A DNA stretch of 64,000 nucleotides from NCBI GenBank assembly GCA_029948255.1, contig JALIZF010001790.1:356001-420000 (forward strand), written 5' to 3'. Both the position numbers and the translations under genes were made by a program. The stretch is from Telmatactis stephensoni (Eukaryota > Cnidaria > Anthozoa > Actiniaria > Isophelliidae). The stretch's first letter is position 1. Each line of letters begins with the position of its first letter. This document shows, piece after piece, positions 10,412-25,500 of the stretch. Below the pieces are notes generated by a model. It saw only the letters and a list, made by a program, of their open reading frames with translations, was not told where the DNA came from and did no database searches.

Positions 10412-13077
10412 AAGAGAAGAACGTGCTCCGAACAGCTGTATAATTTTTATTGCGAAACGATTATTCAAATCCGATTTTTAGGGGATTTTTATTTTTCTTA
10501 ATGACGTTATAAAATGACTGACGTCATCCGTATGAAGAAAAACCCTATTTCCTACGATGCAAAACAATGCAGCTGTACTAAGAAATTATTTACTTGTTTA
10601 TGAAATAAACTGCACTTGTTACAACCTTTTAGTTTGTAAATATTTTGTCACACGTTGCATACTGAAAGAACTACGAGCCATCAAAATCCGGTATCATTTT
10701 AGATTCTAGTATTAGTGTAAACTAATTTAGGAGTAAACTTATCGAAGTATCTTTAACGTCATAATGACGTCGCAAGTATTTTAAAAGGTCTTGCACTACT
10801 GGCAAAATGCAGCTTTTTGCATTACTAACAGGCTTTAATCAGCTTTAATGGCCATACTGATTTATTGCCAGAGCACCACTTCATTGTTTTCCATCGCCGT
10901 TTTTTTTTTATACAGGTGTCGTCATTTTGTATTTTATGACGTCAATAAGAAATAAAAATTACCTATAACTCTGCTGCATCGTAATAAAAGTATACCACTG
11001 TTTAGGGCGTGTTTTTCTCTTTCAAACTGATATGTTGTTGCACATTCTAATCTAGATTTTCCGCATCGTGCTGTGACGACATGTCATAATTACGTCAGGG
11101 GGTGACTTTTAACATATCGAAATAAACCGCGATATCCAAATAAACAATCTCTAAAACGTCATCGTGATTAATGGAAAAGTTTTGAAATTATGAAGGTTAG
11201 TAAAAAGTGACATTTTACTGACCGGAGGCAGATCTTTGCTTGCTTTTTGGGAAAAATGTTAGAACGGGCTTTTTTTTGTTTTTGTTTTTTGCGATTTGAC
11301 CTTTTATTTTCAGTGGACTGTGCCGTAGATCCCCCCTGTACGCCCTAATAAAAACCAGCTGAGTTGAATGCATTCCCCGAAAAGGATTATGGGTCAGCTA
11401 TTTTGGTTAGCATTTCCTAATCTGATTTGAGAAAGTGAAATCGTTCGTGGTTTTCATAAAAAAACATTTTGTGATATTACCAGTTGAAAATCTATTTTTG
11501 TATATCAATATCAACTAATGGTACATCATGCCCACGTTGCAGCATAAGCAAAAGTCCTAAACACCAGCAAATTTATCCATTTTTAACTTACTCAGTTCGC
11601 TGAAATTAAACTCTACCGCGGTAAGACCAGCTTCCATACAAATAGCTTTGATAAAATAAACGATTTATAAATCATCTCTTTAGAAATAACATCGCCAAAA
11701 ATGAGAACTAATTTATACATAATGAGTTTTATTTTCGTTACCTTGAAACGCTGACTAGATTTTCTCAAAAACGGTCTGCTTGATGCATGCTCCGACTCTC
11801 GTAAAAACGCAGGATTCAGCCAAGAGAAAACGTCGCTTACATCCTTGGAAACACTTAGAATTTCTCAAGATGATAATACGGTAGTTTCGATAGCCATTTC
11901 TTTGTTTGAAATTGTGGACTTCAAGTGCCTCAGATTCACATTTATAGTACTGAATTTCTGCTCAAGACTATCTCCTCGGCTCGCTAACCACAAACATCCA
12001 CAGTCACCGAAACTCAGTGTTGTTTACTCCTCCAAACTTCTCCAAAACTTTGTTTTTCCATTCAAAGAGAACATCATATTAGCAAAGAGATCGGCAAATT
12101 GAAGCAATGATGTAAATTTCTATCATATTTCTTTACGTTTAGTTGGAAACAAACTCACAAGTTGAAGGACTTTGGCTGTCGTTTCGTCAAAATAAATGCT
12201 TTTTCCCGCCACTGGGCAGCGCGTCCGCTAACAGAAAAGGCGCGAATTTCTCGTATTTTTTTTATTAGACTCGGAAATATTTTAGTGAAACTCTCTATTA
12301 TGTCTTCTATAATAGCAAAATGGATTTACAACATTCTAGAAAATGAGGCATTCGTATTTTATCCATTAATAATCTTGGTAGGTATGAAGTAGTACAAAGA
12401 AATGCTAATCAAAATAGCATTTCAAATCCTCGATTCTGATTGGTTGACCTTGGGATTGTTGCGAAGGTCAACTCAGCTGGAATAAGCGGTAAGTTTTCGT
12501 GCAAAATTTGTACAATTTTGGGTAACCTGTGGAATATCACAGGGATACCAATTAATTTTTTGCGCCAAATGACGGCTTGTATTGCATTGTGGGATTACAG
12601 TAGTGGAGAATGGCCGAGATGAGTAATAAGAATTCGCAAATTCGGGTTTTACAGTTCTTTTAATTTGAAACATTTGATGCCAAAGAATCCCATTACTTAG
12701 TCAAGAAATATTTCCTGGTGATTTTCTTGCCAGTTGTTGAGACTTTTTGCAGAATTCTTGGCTTTCTTTGAAGTTAACAGTTGTTGAATGGATCCACCAG
12801 CTGATCAAAAGCTAAATTCTTGTTAGCGGGATAGCTGTGGTAACGCGCGTTGATGAGAAAGATTTGTAGAAGTGAAATAAAGGAAGCGACGTTGACTATC
12901 TAAATGTTGGTCTAAGAAACCTTTACGATTTCAATGCTGAACTGAGAGGGAATCAGGCTTCATTTCCACTGTCTGAAGCTTCTCCCTTCGAACGCTACGG
13001 GCGTTTTTCTTATTTATTACAATGCTGGCTCGTCTCTTAGTTTGTGGAATGTCAAGTTGCTCTAACTTTCCTCAATC

Positions 13078-16000
13078 ATGAATCAACATAAACGCGGTAA
13101 AGGTCGTGGTGGAACCGGAGGAGGATTCAACAGGTTTGTAGATGATTTCTCTGGTTGAGGGCCAGTTGATTCCTTAGTTATTATCCACTGTAATTCCACT
13201 TAAACTGGGTCAAAACACTGGAACGATTTCGTTGAATTTGGTGCCAAATCTTTGAACCACGATGTGCCGGTGAATTTCAGAGGACATTTGTGATGTGGTG
13301 ATTGGGACGGAATACCTGAACTCAGATCATAAGAAGTCTCTGTTTTCAACAATGATTATAGCACCTTCTCAACTTAGAATATTATTTCTGGTCTGTTATA
13401 GTTATCAAAATAATAGCAATTTGTTTTTAAGAGGATTTACAATGTCGTTTCGTTCTGGAGATGATCTCGAGGACTTTGATAGAATGCCAATTGGTCTTGT
13501 TCGGCACCACTGAATCGTCGACAAAACTTCCCCGATCTTGGTCTTATGCTTACCATACAGTTATAATATAATTAAAATTCAAGTTATGTTCTTCTTTTCA
13601 AGCTTGAATTTATTCACATCCGCTAGGTTTTGTTTTCTTTTTCGGAGAGAGAATTTTTGGCGTCGTAATCTATCACATGGTCTGTGAAAAAATTGGCAGA
13701 CGAACTACGCAGTCGACTTCCTGAATGCACACAAGAACAACAACTTGCGATCGAGCAAGAAGAACCGCTCATTAACTAACATGTTTTCCTTCTCCGATTT
13801 TTTTTCCACAGGGGAAGAAGCAGAGCCCCCATTAACGTTGTGAATACGACAAGTCATCCTTTTAACCAGGTGTGAAAGGAAAAAGTATTTAGCAATCTAA
13901 CACAATTATATTCTCGTACGTTCTTTGCACGTGCCGGAGCAGAAACGTTTCAGTTTCAAGGAACATGGATTTTGGATATTTTAGCTTGAGTAACATTTGT
14001 ATCGTTTTTTAAGGACGGCCATTTTGGCAAATTACATCAGTCTTAAGTTTCTTGATTTGTAGTTGAGACTTACAAACATCTCAAACGATGGTATTTAATA
14101 TCATTATCATGTTCTTCTAGAATGACGAGTCCAGATCGCACATCGGAGATATCTATAAAAACCCTCTTATGATTCACTCCATTACCAAGTTATTGGTGAG
14201 TAAATCGATTTTTCTCTACAACAAATCAACAATTATTGTCACAACAGGTCATTCTTTCGTGCTTCGGGGGATTGTTTTGCTGATGAATATCAGCTGCTAT
14301 ATCACGTAGCTGTAAGGACTGTCTAAAGTTGCTTCTCACTTGTGCTTGTAATTGATTGTGTATAAGAATCTCCAAGTTATTATTGAACCATTAAAACAAG
14401 TCATTAAAAAGTCAGAATTGAAGTACATTGTAAATTGCCAGATAAAATGCATTTTTTATGATGGAACTCAGTGTGATATTACAATATTGTAGACTGCATA
14501 TGTCGTTGCTCTTTGTTGATTCTGATATCACTCACAATATTGTAATATGACGATGACTAATGATGATATAGATGCATAATGATAATGTTAGGGTAGCAGT
14601 ATTTGCATTAAAATGCAGCAATTGGTATGAGCTTTGTAGGAATGATGGGTTTACATGCACAAATTGAGGGGGAACTAATGATAGGTTTTCCTATGATTAT
14701 GAAATTGCACTGCACTATGACTGTGAAAGTGCTGTGAAGTCTATAAAAACATTTGAACATCACCATGCCATTTTCACCGTCACAGTCACACAAAAACTGT
14801 TCTAATGTCCAAAGTGATTTTCTGATGCTGATGTCCAAATATTGTTATTTTTAGCATATTAAGCATGTTGATTAAATCTGTCAGAACAACACTTGAGCTG
14901 TTTTCATGAACACATTCAATTCTTACAGAAGTCTCAATATTGTTTAAATAACCCAACTGTGGCCAACTTAAATCTGTAAGCTCTTCATCTTGTTCCCATT
15001 GTGACATGGTTATAAATAGAGATTTTGATTGCATAAAGTGCATATTTTAGCACAATGTAGCTTCCATGATTGTGTAAATATTGCATTGAAAACATCATAG
15101 TTAGAGACATTTTGCTTAGTGTGAAATTGATTATACTGCACAGTTAACAATTAACTGCTAATTAACTCCTATACCATAAAGCCTGGTTCACACTGTGTCA
15201 GAGATGCAATAATAATATAATAATAATTATAACTTTATTTCTGTTAAGTTTTAATGTGCTTTTATTATTTTATAGGGATGTCAAGTCACAGTCCAGACAT
15301 GTAATGGTATAATCTTTGATGGTATTCTCAAGACACTTTCACCCAAGGTGCTTTAGATATATATCTGGTTGTTGGTGCTGTTGTCGATGTTGCCATTTTT
15401 GTTGTTGTCATATTGTGTTATTGCTATTGTTGATGCTATCCTTATTGTTGTTGTTGTTTTCTCTTGGCTCAGAGAATTGTTCAAATTGTCATCCTTCTGT
15501 TTATTACTTGACTTTAATGTAAAAGTCTTCAACAATGTGCCTAAATTTATCCTTTTATTTTTAGGGTGATGTTACTCTTGAAGTGGCTCACAAAGTTGCC
15601 AAAAGAAATAAGATAGATAATAAGATAGAGGTATACAAACAAATGCACATGTATTGATCATTATTTTGCACTCATAGAATATATAAGACGTTGGCCTAAA
15701 ACTGAGCACTGGTGTTAAATTAATTAACTTCAGAAATAAAACAAAAACAAAAAAAAACCAGCTTGATATTAGTATGAAGGCAAGGTTTTAACTTATAACA
15801 CTTGATAGGCAAGTCTTTTTGACAGTAGAGTGCATGCACTTAATCCGTGAAACAAACACTACTAATTAGTAGTAAATAGTGTTGACTAGACAATAGGAAA
15901 CAAAGGAATTACCATAATTACCATACGGATTAAGTGTGTGCACTCTACTCCAACAACATATGCTAAATCATAGTTAAATGTCCACTTTTTAGGATGTTAA

Positions 16001-19000
16001 AGTTCCATCAAGAAATGACCTGATAGACACCTTGGTCTTGGGGTTGAAGCACATAGTCTATGTCTCTGCCCTCAACGTAGATCTAGACGAAGTTAGAAAA
16101 GGTAACCTATGACTGTAGAATCCCCACTATTTTGAACTCCAAAGCCAAGGCCTACAGTGTTCAAAATGTTCATTCCCCACTGGGGGCTCGGATTTCCAAG
16201 ACTTTATTTCACACCTGATGAAGCATACATTTATATATTAACATCTTTCCGAGTGACTTTTCCATTCATTAATGTTCAAAATATTGGAGATTTGAAATAA
16301 TTGATTGAGTAATTTGCATTGTTCTGTAGTTGGAAATGCAATAATTAAGGTTTGCCTTATTGCTGGGTGATATACATTGATGAATTCTCAATGAAAAGTA
16401 AGAGGGTATACACCAAACTGCATCTCACAATTTTAAGCAAACACCCAAATTTTTGTGGCAAAAGTTGCTCACCTAGGTGTATTACTTGTACAACAAAAGT
16501 TGTCCAAAAATTGATTTTGTTACTTGTCAAAGGTGATGTGCATGTACACAGATTTTAGTCCCAAAGTGAATTGGCTCAAATCCTGCTTTGACCAAAAGTG
16601 CAGTTAGTCCACCAGACAAAAATAAATAAATGAAAATATATATTCCCCTTCTTTACCTCTATACTTCTATGTTAATCACTTGAATTGATGCATCAATAAA
16701 TTTAAAAAAAGCTATTTATTTAAAGGGGTACTTGGATGAAAATGAACCAAAATTGGAAATGACTTGAAACTTAAAGTGTTAAAACCTATTTGTACCACTC
16801 CCAATAATCACCAAAAGCAACATTTTCTTTACATTTAAACGAGACAAATAGAAAATTATTGTCAAGTATTTTAGCATTTAAGTTACGAGTAAATGACGTC
16901 ATTTACTCAACCCTATTGTTCTTTTAGACTTTATATCAAAATTTCTTATTGATAATGATCAGCTTGAAATGCAGATTTTTGGGCAGAGGGTAGCTGGTTA
17001 TTTAGCTACATTCATCTTCAGATAGAAATGAATCAGTTTCCATTTTTCATTGATTTTCATCCAAGTGGGCCTTTAAACACAGAGTTTCAGCCAGTTATGG
17101 CACTAGAATCCTAAAACTCCTTTCATATGTTGCATTGTTAAAATTACAGCAAAGAAAAAGCATTTCTAACAAAGCTTCAGTACAATGCATATGTAAAATA
17201 AACTGGAAGTGAACTTCATTGATTGTCATGACTTTCTTGCAGACACTTTCACTGATTCAGCCATAAGCAGTAGACTTAATGGCCAGCTAGGAGGCGAGCG
17301 GCAGCTTCAGGTGTGTCTTAATTTCTGTCAATAAACTCTGGATACACATTTTTGATAGGGATTTCTTTAAAGTGGACACCCTTGACCAGGGGTTTCAATA
17401 AGATCAATCAATCAATCTTTTCAAAGTAAAGGTTAAAAGCATTTAGCTTACTCATTATAATGCGCATGTACAAAACTATAAAGATTTGAAGGCAGCTGCC
17501 TAAGGCATAATAGCTGGCTGCAGTTTCATTTCAGTTTGTGATATGAGATTTAGTTACACTTTAAGGAACTGGCAGTCATAGGTGAAATAACTGAAGTAGG
17601 CAGCAGTACACCCCCTGGTACCCTGTTTCTACTGAAACCCCTGGTTGCATGACTGGTCCCACCAAATTACAAACAATTTTTCTAATATCTAAGCTATTTC
17701 TTGGAAAGTATCTCCAAGATGGATGGTAAGAGCTTGATCCAAGGGTATAGATCTACTTTAGAGAAAGTTCATTTCACTCAGTCTAGGGAGTAAGGACAAT
17801 GCTTTAACTGTCTTTTTATTTTGTTTAGAAATGGGAAGATACGTCTATGGTACCAGATGAGTCTTTGATCCTTGATGATTCTAATATGGTGAGTGAAGTT
17901 TATATTAAGGTGGAACAATTAGCTATTTGTGTTTTGGCGCTGCACTGTTTTTGGTTGGTTAGTTTTCTTGTTTTTATCCAATGTGACATTTGAAAAGTAC
18001 ATGTAATAATAGAAATAAACATGTCTTCAAGGTTTTGGGGCCTTTGGGCCATGGTAACTAAAGTTTAGATTAGATTTTAAAAGTAGTTTCTGATTTTTTA
18101 AAAGGGAGCTTTATAACAATTTTTTTCACTGTACTGATTTGTTTTATAGCTGTTTTCAAAGGGGCTTCATCCAATTATCTTGATACCTGTACCAAGATTG
18201 GGTTCAATTGTGTTTTTTATTGAGTTTGACTGATGTATTTGACCTTGACTTTCTCTCTTTAACTTTTTGTATGCCTCTATGTCTTGCTCCTTAAGAAATA
18301 TTGTTAGAACACAAAACTACTTAGGTGGTAATTTAACTCAAATACATGTACCTGTACGCTAAAGATCTTTTCACAACCTACCTGCTGATACACTGTGTTT
18401 GAGAACCAAAACTATTATCTTAAAACTGTTGGCTTTGTTTACACTTCATTTATTGAATTGGCCACCAGAAAAGCTTTGTCTGCAGTTAACCAATAGCTGT
18501 TTTTCAGTTTTCTTGACCCCAAAACACCTTCTATCCCAATGACTTGAAACATATAACATAGAAAAATACTTGAAAAGATATAACAGAGTACACAACAAGA
18601 CTGGGGTTGCTTGAAACTTTTAAAAGTCAAAATGGGGGACTTGAGTGGATTAATTATCATGGTCGACAATAGTATTATGAAAAGACAATGAACAGTTATG
18701 GGTCAGAGACTAGCACAATTTGTTTCTTCGGAAGTTGAAGTTCAAATGCAGCCAGAGGTGGGTTTTTATGCTGTTTGTACAAAGAAAATTAAGTTAAAAT
18801 AGAAGAAACTTTCTGAAGTGAGGCTTATCAATTTCCTGAAGTGATTGAAGGATACACGGAACAGTCAATTTATATTCCTTTACACCTTTGAGTAAATTCA
18901 ATTATTAGCAATAGAAAACAGCAACCTTTGGGTGTAAATCTTTTCCAATTAAACTCAATTGGTTTTGTTAAAGACATCAGTGGGAAGAATGAGAATGAGA

Positions 19001-19498
19001 AACAGATTGTTCATTTGGTACTTTGTGTTCAAATTTCCCTGGCAAGCAAGCAAGCTTCTCTCTCCTTATTAGAAAAATTTAAAAAGAATATTTTTATTAT
19101 CACCAGTGGTGAAGTAGTATTGTTACATTTGCACAAATAATGATAATTATTTATTATTAATTCCGAATGGATGGAGTAGCATCAAACTGGATAATAGTTT
19201 TAGTGTGGACGACACTTTTAAAATGAAACTTCATTTTATTTGGACACTTTGTGTAATCACTCATTGCTGACAATGAGAGCAGGACTCTCAAAACATGTCC
19301 AAATAAAATGAAGTTTCGAGCATCTTAAAAGTGTCGTCCACACTAAAACTTTTATCCAGTTTGATGCTACTCCATCCATTATTGTTAATTATTATTACAC
19401 CTATTTTACAGCTTACGAACCTTGATACATGTAGTTTTTATTTCTTTCCTTACTTGAAAAAAATCTGGGTTTTGGGGGATGACTTTCTCACTGCGATC

Positions 19499-19531
<33 letters not shown>

Positions 19532-22500
19532 CTTAGTGTTTGCTAGCAATCTGCTAGACCCCACCAAAGTTGATACAGTGAGATGGTTATGAAACCCAGC
19601 TACATTTAAAGCCTCTATCTTGTTCACTTTTCTAATCATGGCCCATATACAAAACAAAAGTATTCCTACATGTATATATACCAGACAATGAAGATGTTAG
19701 ACTGTGACCAGCTACACCTGTAAGCAAAATAAATTGAGTGAAAACAAAAGATTGTGCACACTCAACATCCATATTTGCTGCTTCGTCAGTCTATGAAGTT
19801 TCCGGAGTTCTATAATTATTAATAATAATAATGCTATAATAATATAGCTTTTTCTTAAAAAAATAATGATGATGATAATAATGATTAATAATATTATTAA
19901 CAACAACATTCTTTTAGCAATCCCCAGTTAGTCTTTGATTTTGTTAAATGCACAGAAGACTTGGTACGAGTGTTATACTGGTGGATATTTGTTCCTTGTA
20001 CAACAACATTGCCATCCTTGTCGTAGATTAACTTGTGCATATAACAGCAGCATTGTATTTGTCTCCTACTCCTATTCTACTCTATTAACTTTCACTCCAG
20101 TGAGATCTTAACTATTTTTCCTCTTCTTTCCATACCAGAAGAATGGTCTTGACCCTAATGAGATGTTTGCAGCCAATGAGCAGTTTGGAATTAAGTCCAC
20201 CTATGAACCAAAGATGTTATCATACACGTAAGTCTTGATGCAGCCCAGTTTAGTAGAGCAGATTTTGAATGACTATGAAAAAGTCTTTTCTGTGCTGTAT
20301 TGTGCTGTGCCGTATTGTGCTGTGCTATATTGTGATACACCTTTGTGTTTTGATTGGCAAGCATTATTATTTCGTCCAATCAGAATGTGGACACCAGAGG
20401 TCCAGAAAAGTGTCCATTATTATAGAGGCGTCTTTACTATAGAGGTCAGTCGGAGATTCTGTTGGGACCTGGAGATTTGTCCATAAGTTAGTGTGTGTAT
20501 TATAGTGGTGTCTGTATTGAGAGATTCCATGTTGCATATGGAGAATACTGCCTCATTGATATAGAGCAGTGATAAGACCAACAGTAAGAGTAAATAAAGA
20601 AATATTAATGTATGTCTGTCTACATTGTAGTACACCAGTTGAGAACTGCTCTAAAGAACTAGAAATCAAAGCAGAAAGGATGGCCAGGGAGATTGAAGAA
20701 GTAGGTATCTTGTTCTTGTCTTACCAGTTTGATTTCTATTCATATGTATATAATTATGTATTTTCACAAGCTCCAATAGATGGTTATATGTTGCTCAATG
20801 TGAGACTTAATTTCTCTGGAGTTAGGGTGCCAGCCCATGAAAAGACAAATGCATACTAAGAACCAGGAAAGTGTAAACGAACAAAGTAAAAGTACTTTAG
20901 ATTACCACCTGTGTTTGCTTAAAGATTTGAATATCTTACAGCAAACAAGGCTGGCAGACTATTCCCCATGGAGAATTATTGCTTTAAAATATCAATTCTA
21001 TATTTTATACAAAACTCCTCCTAGTAATGTCTTTTCTAAAGAAACATTAAGCTGAACCTGGATTATATACACCTCATTTAAGAAGAGAGAAAAGAAAAGA
21101 AATTGTGCACTGGATGTCTTATATTTTACAGAGCATCTGATAGAGTGCTGTCAGCAGAACAAAATTAGAATAGTGCAGACATTTTTGAAAACAGTGTGGA
21201 ATAGTGTGGAAATTTTTATTTGTACATATTTTAGAGAGTTTAACTTGTTTGAAAGACTGTCGAGTGATCTTAATATGTACTCTAATAATCAAGGGGGGAA
21301 AATAGAACTGTATCATTTGTATTGATAACTATGATTGGACGAATCCCTTGACAAATGTCAACCAATCACAAGCCTTCATAGAATATTATAACTAGTGTCC
21401 AGGGTGATACAGTAATGGTATTGTTGATTTTTGTCCATCATATAGGAAAAAAACAGTTTTTAGAATCATTTTACAGCCAAAAAAGCAATGAAATATAATA
21501 GGAACTAGCCAATTTACAAGTTAACTTTATTTTCAAAGAAAAGTTCTATAAATTTTGACTTTTTGCTGACATTTTTGACAAATAGTTCAGCAAATGATTC
21601 ACACTAGGGTGGAAAGCAATAAATATGTGATTCAGTGCAATTTTAGGCCAATAGTGCAGAATTGCACCCTCGAACTCTATCAGATGTTCTGTTTTTACAA
21701 GACTTTAGTGTAACAGATATTATATTGCTTTCTAGGGAAGCAGCTTTAGAGAACGTGCAGAATATGACAGTGGAAAAACAGAGGAAGAGTTGTTTTCATC
21801 AGTAGTTAGAAATTCTGCGCCAGTAGAAAGATCGCAACCTCCCAAGCCAAAGCCACAACATGTTCCTCCTTCAAGAGAGGAGAACAAGCGAGAAGTGTTA
21901 GCAGACTCCCCTGGTAGCAGCTCACCTAAACCTCAGAGAGTTCAACTAAGTATGGAAACTTGATTTGTGATAATATAATAGTCAAGAGCAGTTTTTGTCA
22001 TGGTAAAAAGTGTTATGGTCATTGCACAGCATGTCATAAGTTTTTATAGACAGCATGGCACCAACACAGTCATGGCATGGCATGATCCATTTCATTCTCA
22101 TACGAAAACTACTCTAATTTGAGAGGTCCAGGAAAAATAAGAGTAGGCAATTAAAAGATCTTTGAAGAGAACTTAAAATTTGATCAAACATCACTTATTC
22201 TGTTCATGCAGGGTCACTTAAATTAGGGAAAATTAATTCACTACATACTTTGTACATTGGTGCAATATTGACTTTCAATTCAAAACATCATAGTAGCATC
22301 AGTGATAAGATAACTTTCAAAATACAAATAATACTTTTAATTGTGACATGTTTCGGCATAGCTTATGCCATGTTTGGAAGAATATTATAATTACAAAAGT
22401 TTGTTACATGAGGATATAAAAGATAGGTTTACAATGATTGACATGTGTAAGATTACCTAAACATGTCAAGATTAAAAATATTATTCGTATATTTGAAACT

Positions 22501-25500
22501 TATCTTAATGTTGACTTTGTTATGTGATTCAGGAGAGCGAGATGTTAAACTACCTGATGGTGTCAGCAAACCAATTAGTGTCGTTCCTGTGGAACAGGTA
22601 AAGTGGCTGACGTTTTATACAAGATTGTTCCTCTCTCCATTTATCCATCTATATTCATCCATCTATCCATTCATCATTTGTTCATTCATTCATTTATCTA
22701 TCCATCCATTCATCTATCCATCCATCTATTCATTCATTCATTGCTCCATCCATCCATCCATCCATCCATCTATTCATCCATCCATTCATTCATCTGTTCC
22801 TTCATCCATCCATCCAGCCATCTACTCATTCATTCATTCATTCATTCATTTGTTTGTTCCTTTATTCATTCATCCATTCATGCATCCATCTATCCATTCA
22901 TTCATTCATTCATTTGAATTTATTCATTTGATTCATTCATTCATTGATTTCTTTATTCAGTCTCAGTAAGCCATTCAATCTAATCCAGCATGGTTGTATT
23001 TATTGACAATAATTTATTAACTAAATAATGATAATAATTATCTTTAGGCTAGAGTAACAAAAGAAGCTCCTGCCACTACTCCCCCTGAGCAGGATTCACC
23101 TGTAAAACCCTTAAAAGTGGCACCCAAGGTTGTTGATGAAGCACAATCTGGAATTTCAATTCTTTCTGTTTCAAAGCCCTCTGTGAAAGAAAAGATTGAA
23201 TTGTCTAAGGAGGTTGATGGTAAGTATTATTATAAGTATTTTAAGTGATTCTCAAGTCATCATCTAGCTTGGTACACCCTTAGGAACATGTTGCAGAAAC
23301 ATGAAGTGGTGACAATATTGCAGTGACAATTTCCCTCATATGTACTGCATGTTTTCATTACAAAAATGGTGTTGCAAGGATAAAAGTCTATCCCCAGGAC
23401 AAGTCCCATGAATTCAAACTGATTTGAATGTGTGGGACATGAAGCCAAGGACCTCAGAGCACCAAAGTGGGGGGTAGCATTTGAAAATATAGTAGACTAC
23501 CCAGCCAAAAAAATTTGACTAGGTAGTGGAGAAAGTGGAGGGGCTTAGCTCCCCTAGCCACCCCATCTCTGCAGTCCCTGGAAGCAAAGGCAATTTAAGC
23601 CTGGTTTTCACTTCGACGGAAGCAGAAGCGGAAGCAACATACGCAGACTCAGTAGTGTACCGCTCATTAGCAGCGCTTGTCTTTTCTCACACCTAGGTGA
23701 TAAACACGCGATACTGAGTCTGCGTATGTTGCTTCCGCTTCTGCTTCCGTCGAAGTGAAAACCAGGCTTTAATGCAAATACATCATATTCTTTTATTGGA
23801 CCTGTATCTGCTATAAAATAAAAACCAACAAGTAATTTTTTCCACTTTTTTTACAGATCTTAAACAATTCCATGAAAACTTCAAGGTAAGGCCCTTGCTC
23901 TTTTTGGCCAACTGTCAATCAACTCCAATTTTTTTAGGGTTGTCAGTAGTTTGTTGGTCCTTTGTGGGCCATTTTTTAGTAATTTATTGGTGGTTTCAAG
24001 ACAGAAAATCTGCTGTTAGTTGTCAGCTAACTGTCAGTGAATGTTAACCATTAAGTTTGCTAGACTATTGATCTACTAGCCAGTGTGTGATTGAAAATTA
24101 TATGCAACAAACTCGGTCAGATTGTTATTCACAGTGATTTTGTCCTGGTGAAAGAACAACTTGATTGAAAGGTCTGACTGTAGTTACATATTTCATTTGA
24201 GTGTAAAACAGACCGTGTCATGCCTTAAAAACATTTGAAATTCCTGCCGTAACTATGCCATGACCATGCAGCATTTTCACAGTCATACAAAATCTACTCT
24301 AGTTAATAAGGTTCTTTATGTTTTTGTTATAGCTGGGAACAAGACCTATGGAACAGGAGGAACAAAAAAAGAAAGACACTGTGGCGGAATCTGTCCCTGT
24401 GAAGGATCAACCCCCAGTAAACCCAGCAAATGAACCAGAACAACAAAAAGAATCCATAAAAAGTAAGAACTGAAACTTAAGAATCTTCTCAATCATGACG
24501 TGCTTATTTCAAGCTTAGATCCATCGACAACAAAGTCTTGTGCCCTTGTAGACAGAGGAAGTACAAATGTTTTCTAGCATTTTAAAGATGTAGTTCTGTT
24601 AGCCTCTGTATCCATATTGAAGTATTAAAGGTGTACTTGGATGAAAATACATTAAAATTGGAAATAACGTTAAACTTAGTAAAACCTATCTGTACATCTA
24701 CCAACAATCAGCAAAAGCAACATTTTTTGCATTCCAACAAGACCATTAGAAACTGGGGAGGAGGTTCATTTACAAATTCTCTCCATGGTAAGGTATAGAT
24801 ATATTGTGGAACAACACATTTCTCAAATACTGACTTTTTCTCCATCATTGTTTCTATAGCAACAGAACAGAAACGTACAGATACCCCACCAAAGACTGAA
24901 GAAAAGTAAGAACTTTGAATAATTCTGTATTTCTGATAAAATGACAATTTTTACTCTAATACTATCTGTCAGATTCAGAAGAATCTAAATGACAAACTTG
25001 AATACTTGCAAAAGTTGTGATTGTTAGCTGTTATAATGAAATTTTTGATATTAAACTGTGCCTTAACCATGATAGTCCATCTTAGATATGGGTGGCATGG
25101 TTGGTCAAGCAGTGAGAGTGCTAGCCATTCACCACTGTGGCCCAGGTTTGAGTCCCAGCTTGGGTGCTGGATCATAAGTGAACTGATCATGAGTTTGTTT
25201 GATGTTTTGTTCTCTACCATGCCACAAGCCAGGGTTTTTTTTCTCCAGGTTCTCAAGTTTTTCCTCCCTCATCAAAAATCAACATGCAAGTTGAGTGTTG
25301 TATGCCAAATAGTTAATGTAGAGGTAAACAAGTGAAAAGTAATATATGCACTTTTGCACTTTTTCGATTTTTATTAATTTTGTCCCAAAAGGTCTAAAAA
25401 TGAAATGCAATTCACATAAATTGCTCCATATTGGCCAAACAACATTCCCTGGATATTTATGGTACTTTTTGGAAAAAAATAATAATACCCTTTTTGTACA

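Larger units (their letters stand above)
9703..11213. mobile_element. Decayed 1.5-kb inverted-repeat element
   Basis: Ends are inverted over more than 100 bp with many substitutions: AATGTCACTTTTTACTAA at the left and its complement-like form at 11196-11213, continuing inward through TTTTCAAAACTT and the AT(A/C)GCGGTTTAT motif. It encloses the elements at 9887-10285 and 10293-10411. No long ORF. Confidence 0.6.
7965..13077. other. Intergenic region between FN3KRP and ATXN2
   Basis: No convincing coding sequence. It contains a retroposon 3' end (8219-8660), a foldback element (8888-9178), and a large decayed inverted-repeat element (about 9703-11213) with two further repeats inside it. From about 11220 to 13077 the sequence is mostly featureless AT-rich DNA; the 3' end holds the ATXN2 promoter and 5' UTR. 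Short ORFs at 11845-12102 and 12162-12392 show no recognisable protein. Confidence 0.6.

Noticed and set aside
18700..18760. Possible extra ATXN2 exon with a donor-like GAG|GTGGGT
   Set aside because: The proteins on either side of this intron join smoothly as in homologues and no good acceptor precedes it.
22463..22969. 168-codon Ile/His/Pro/Ser ORF
   Set aside because: Starts in intron 11, passes through ATXN2 exon 12 in another context and runs into a CATT/CATC microsatellite; not a gene of its own.
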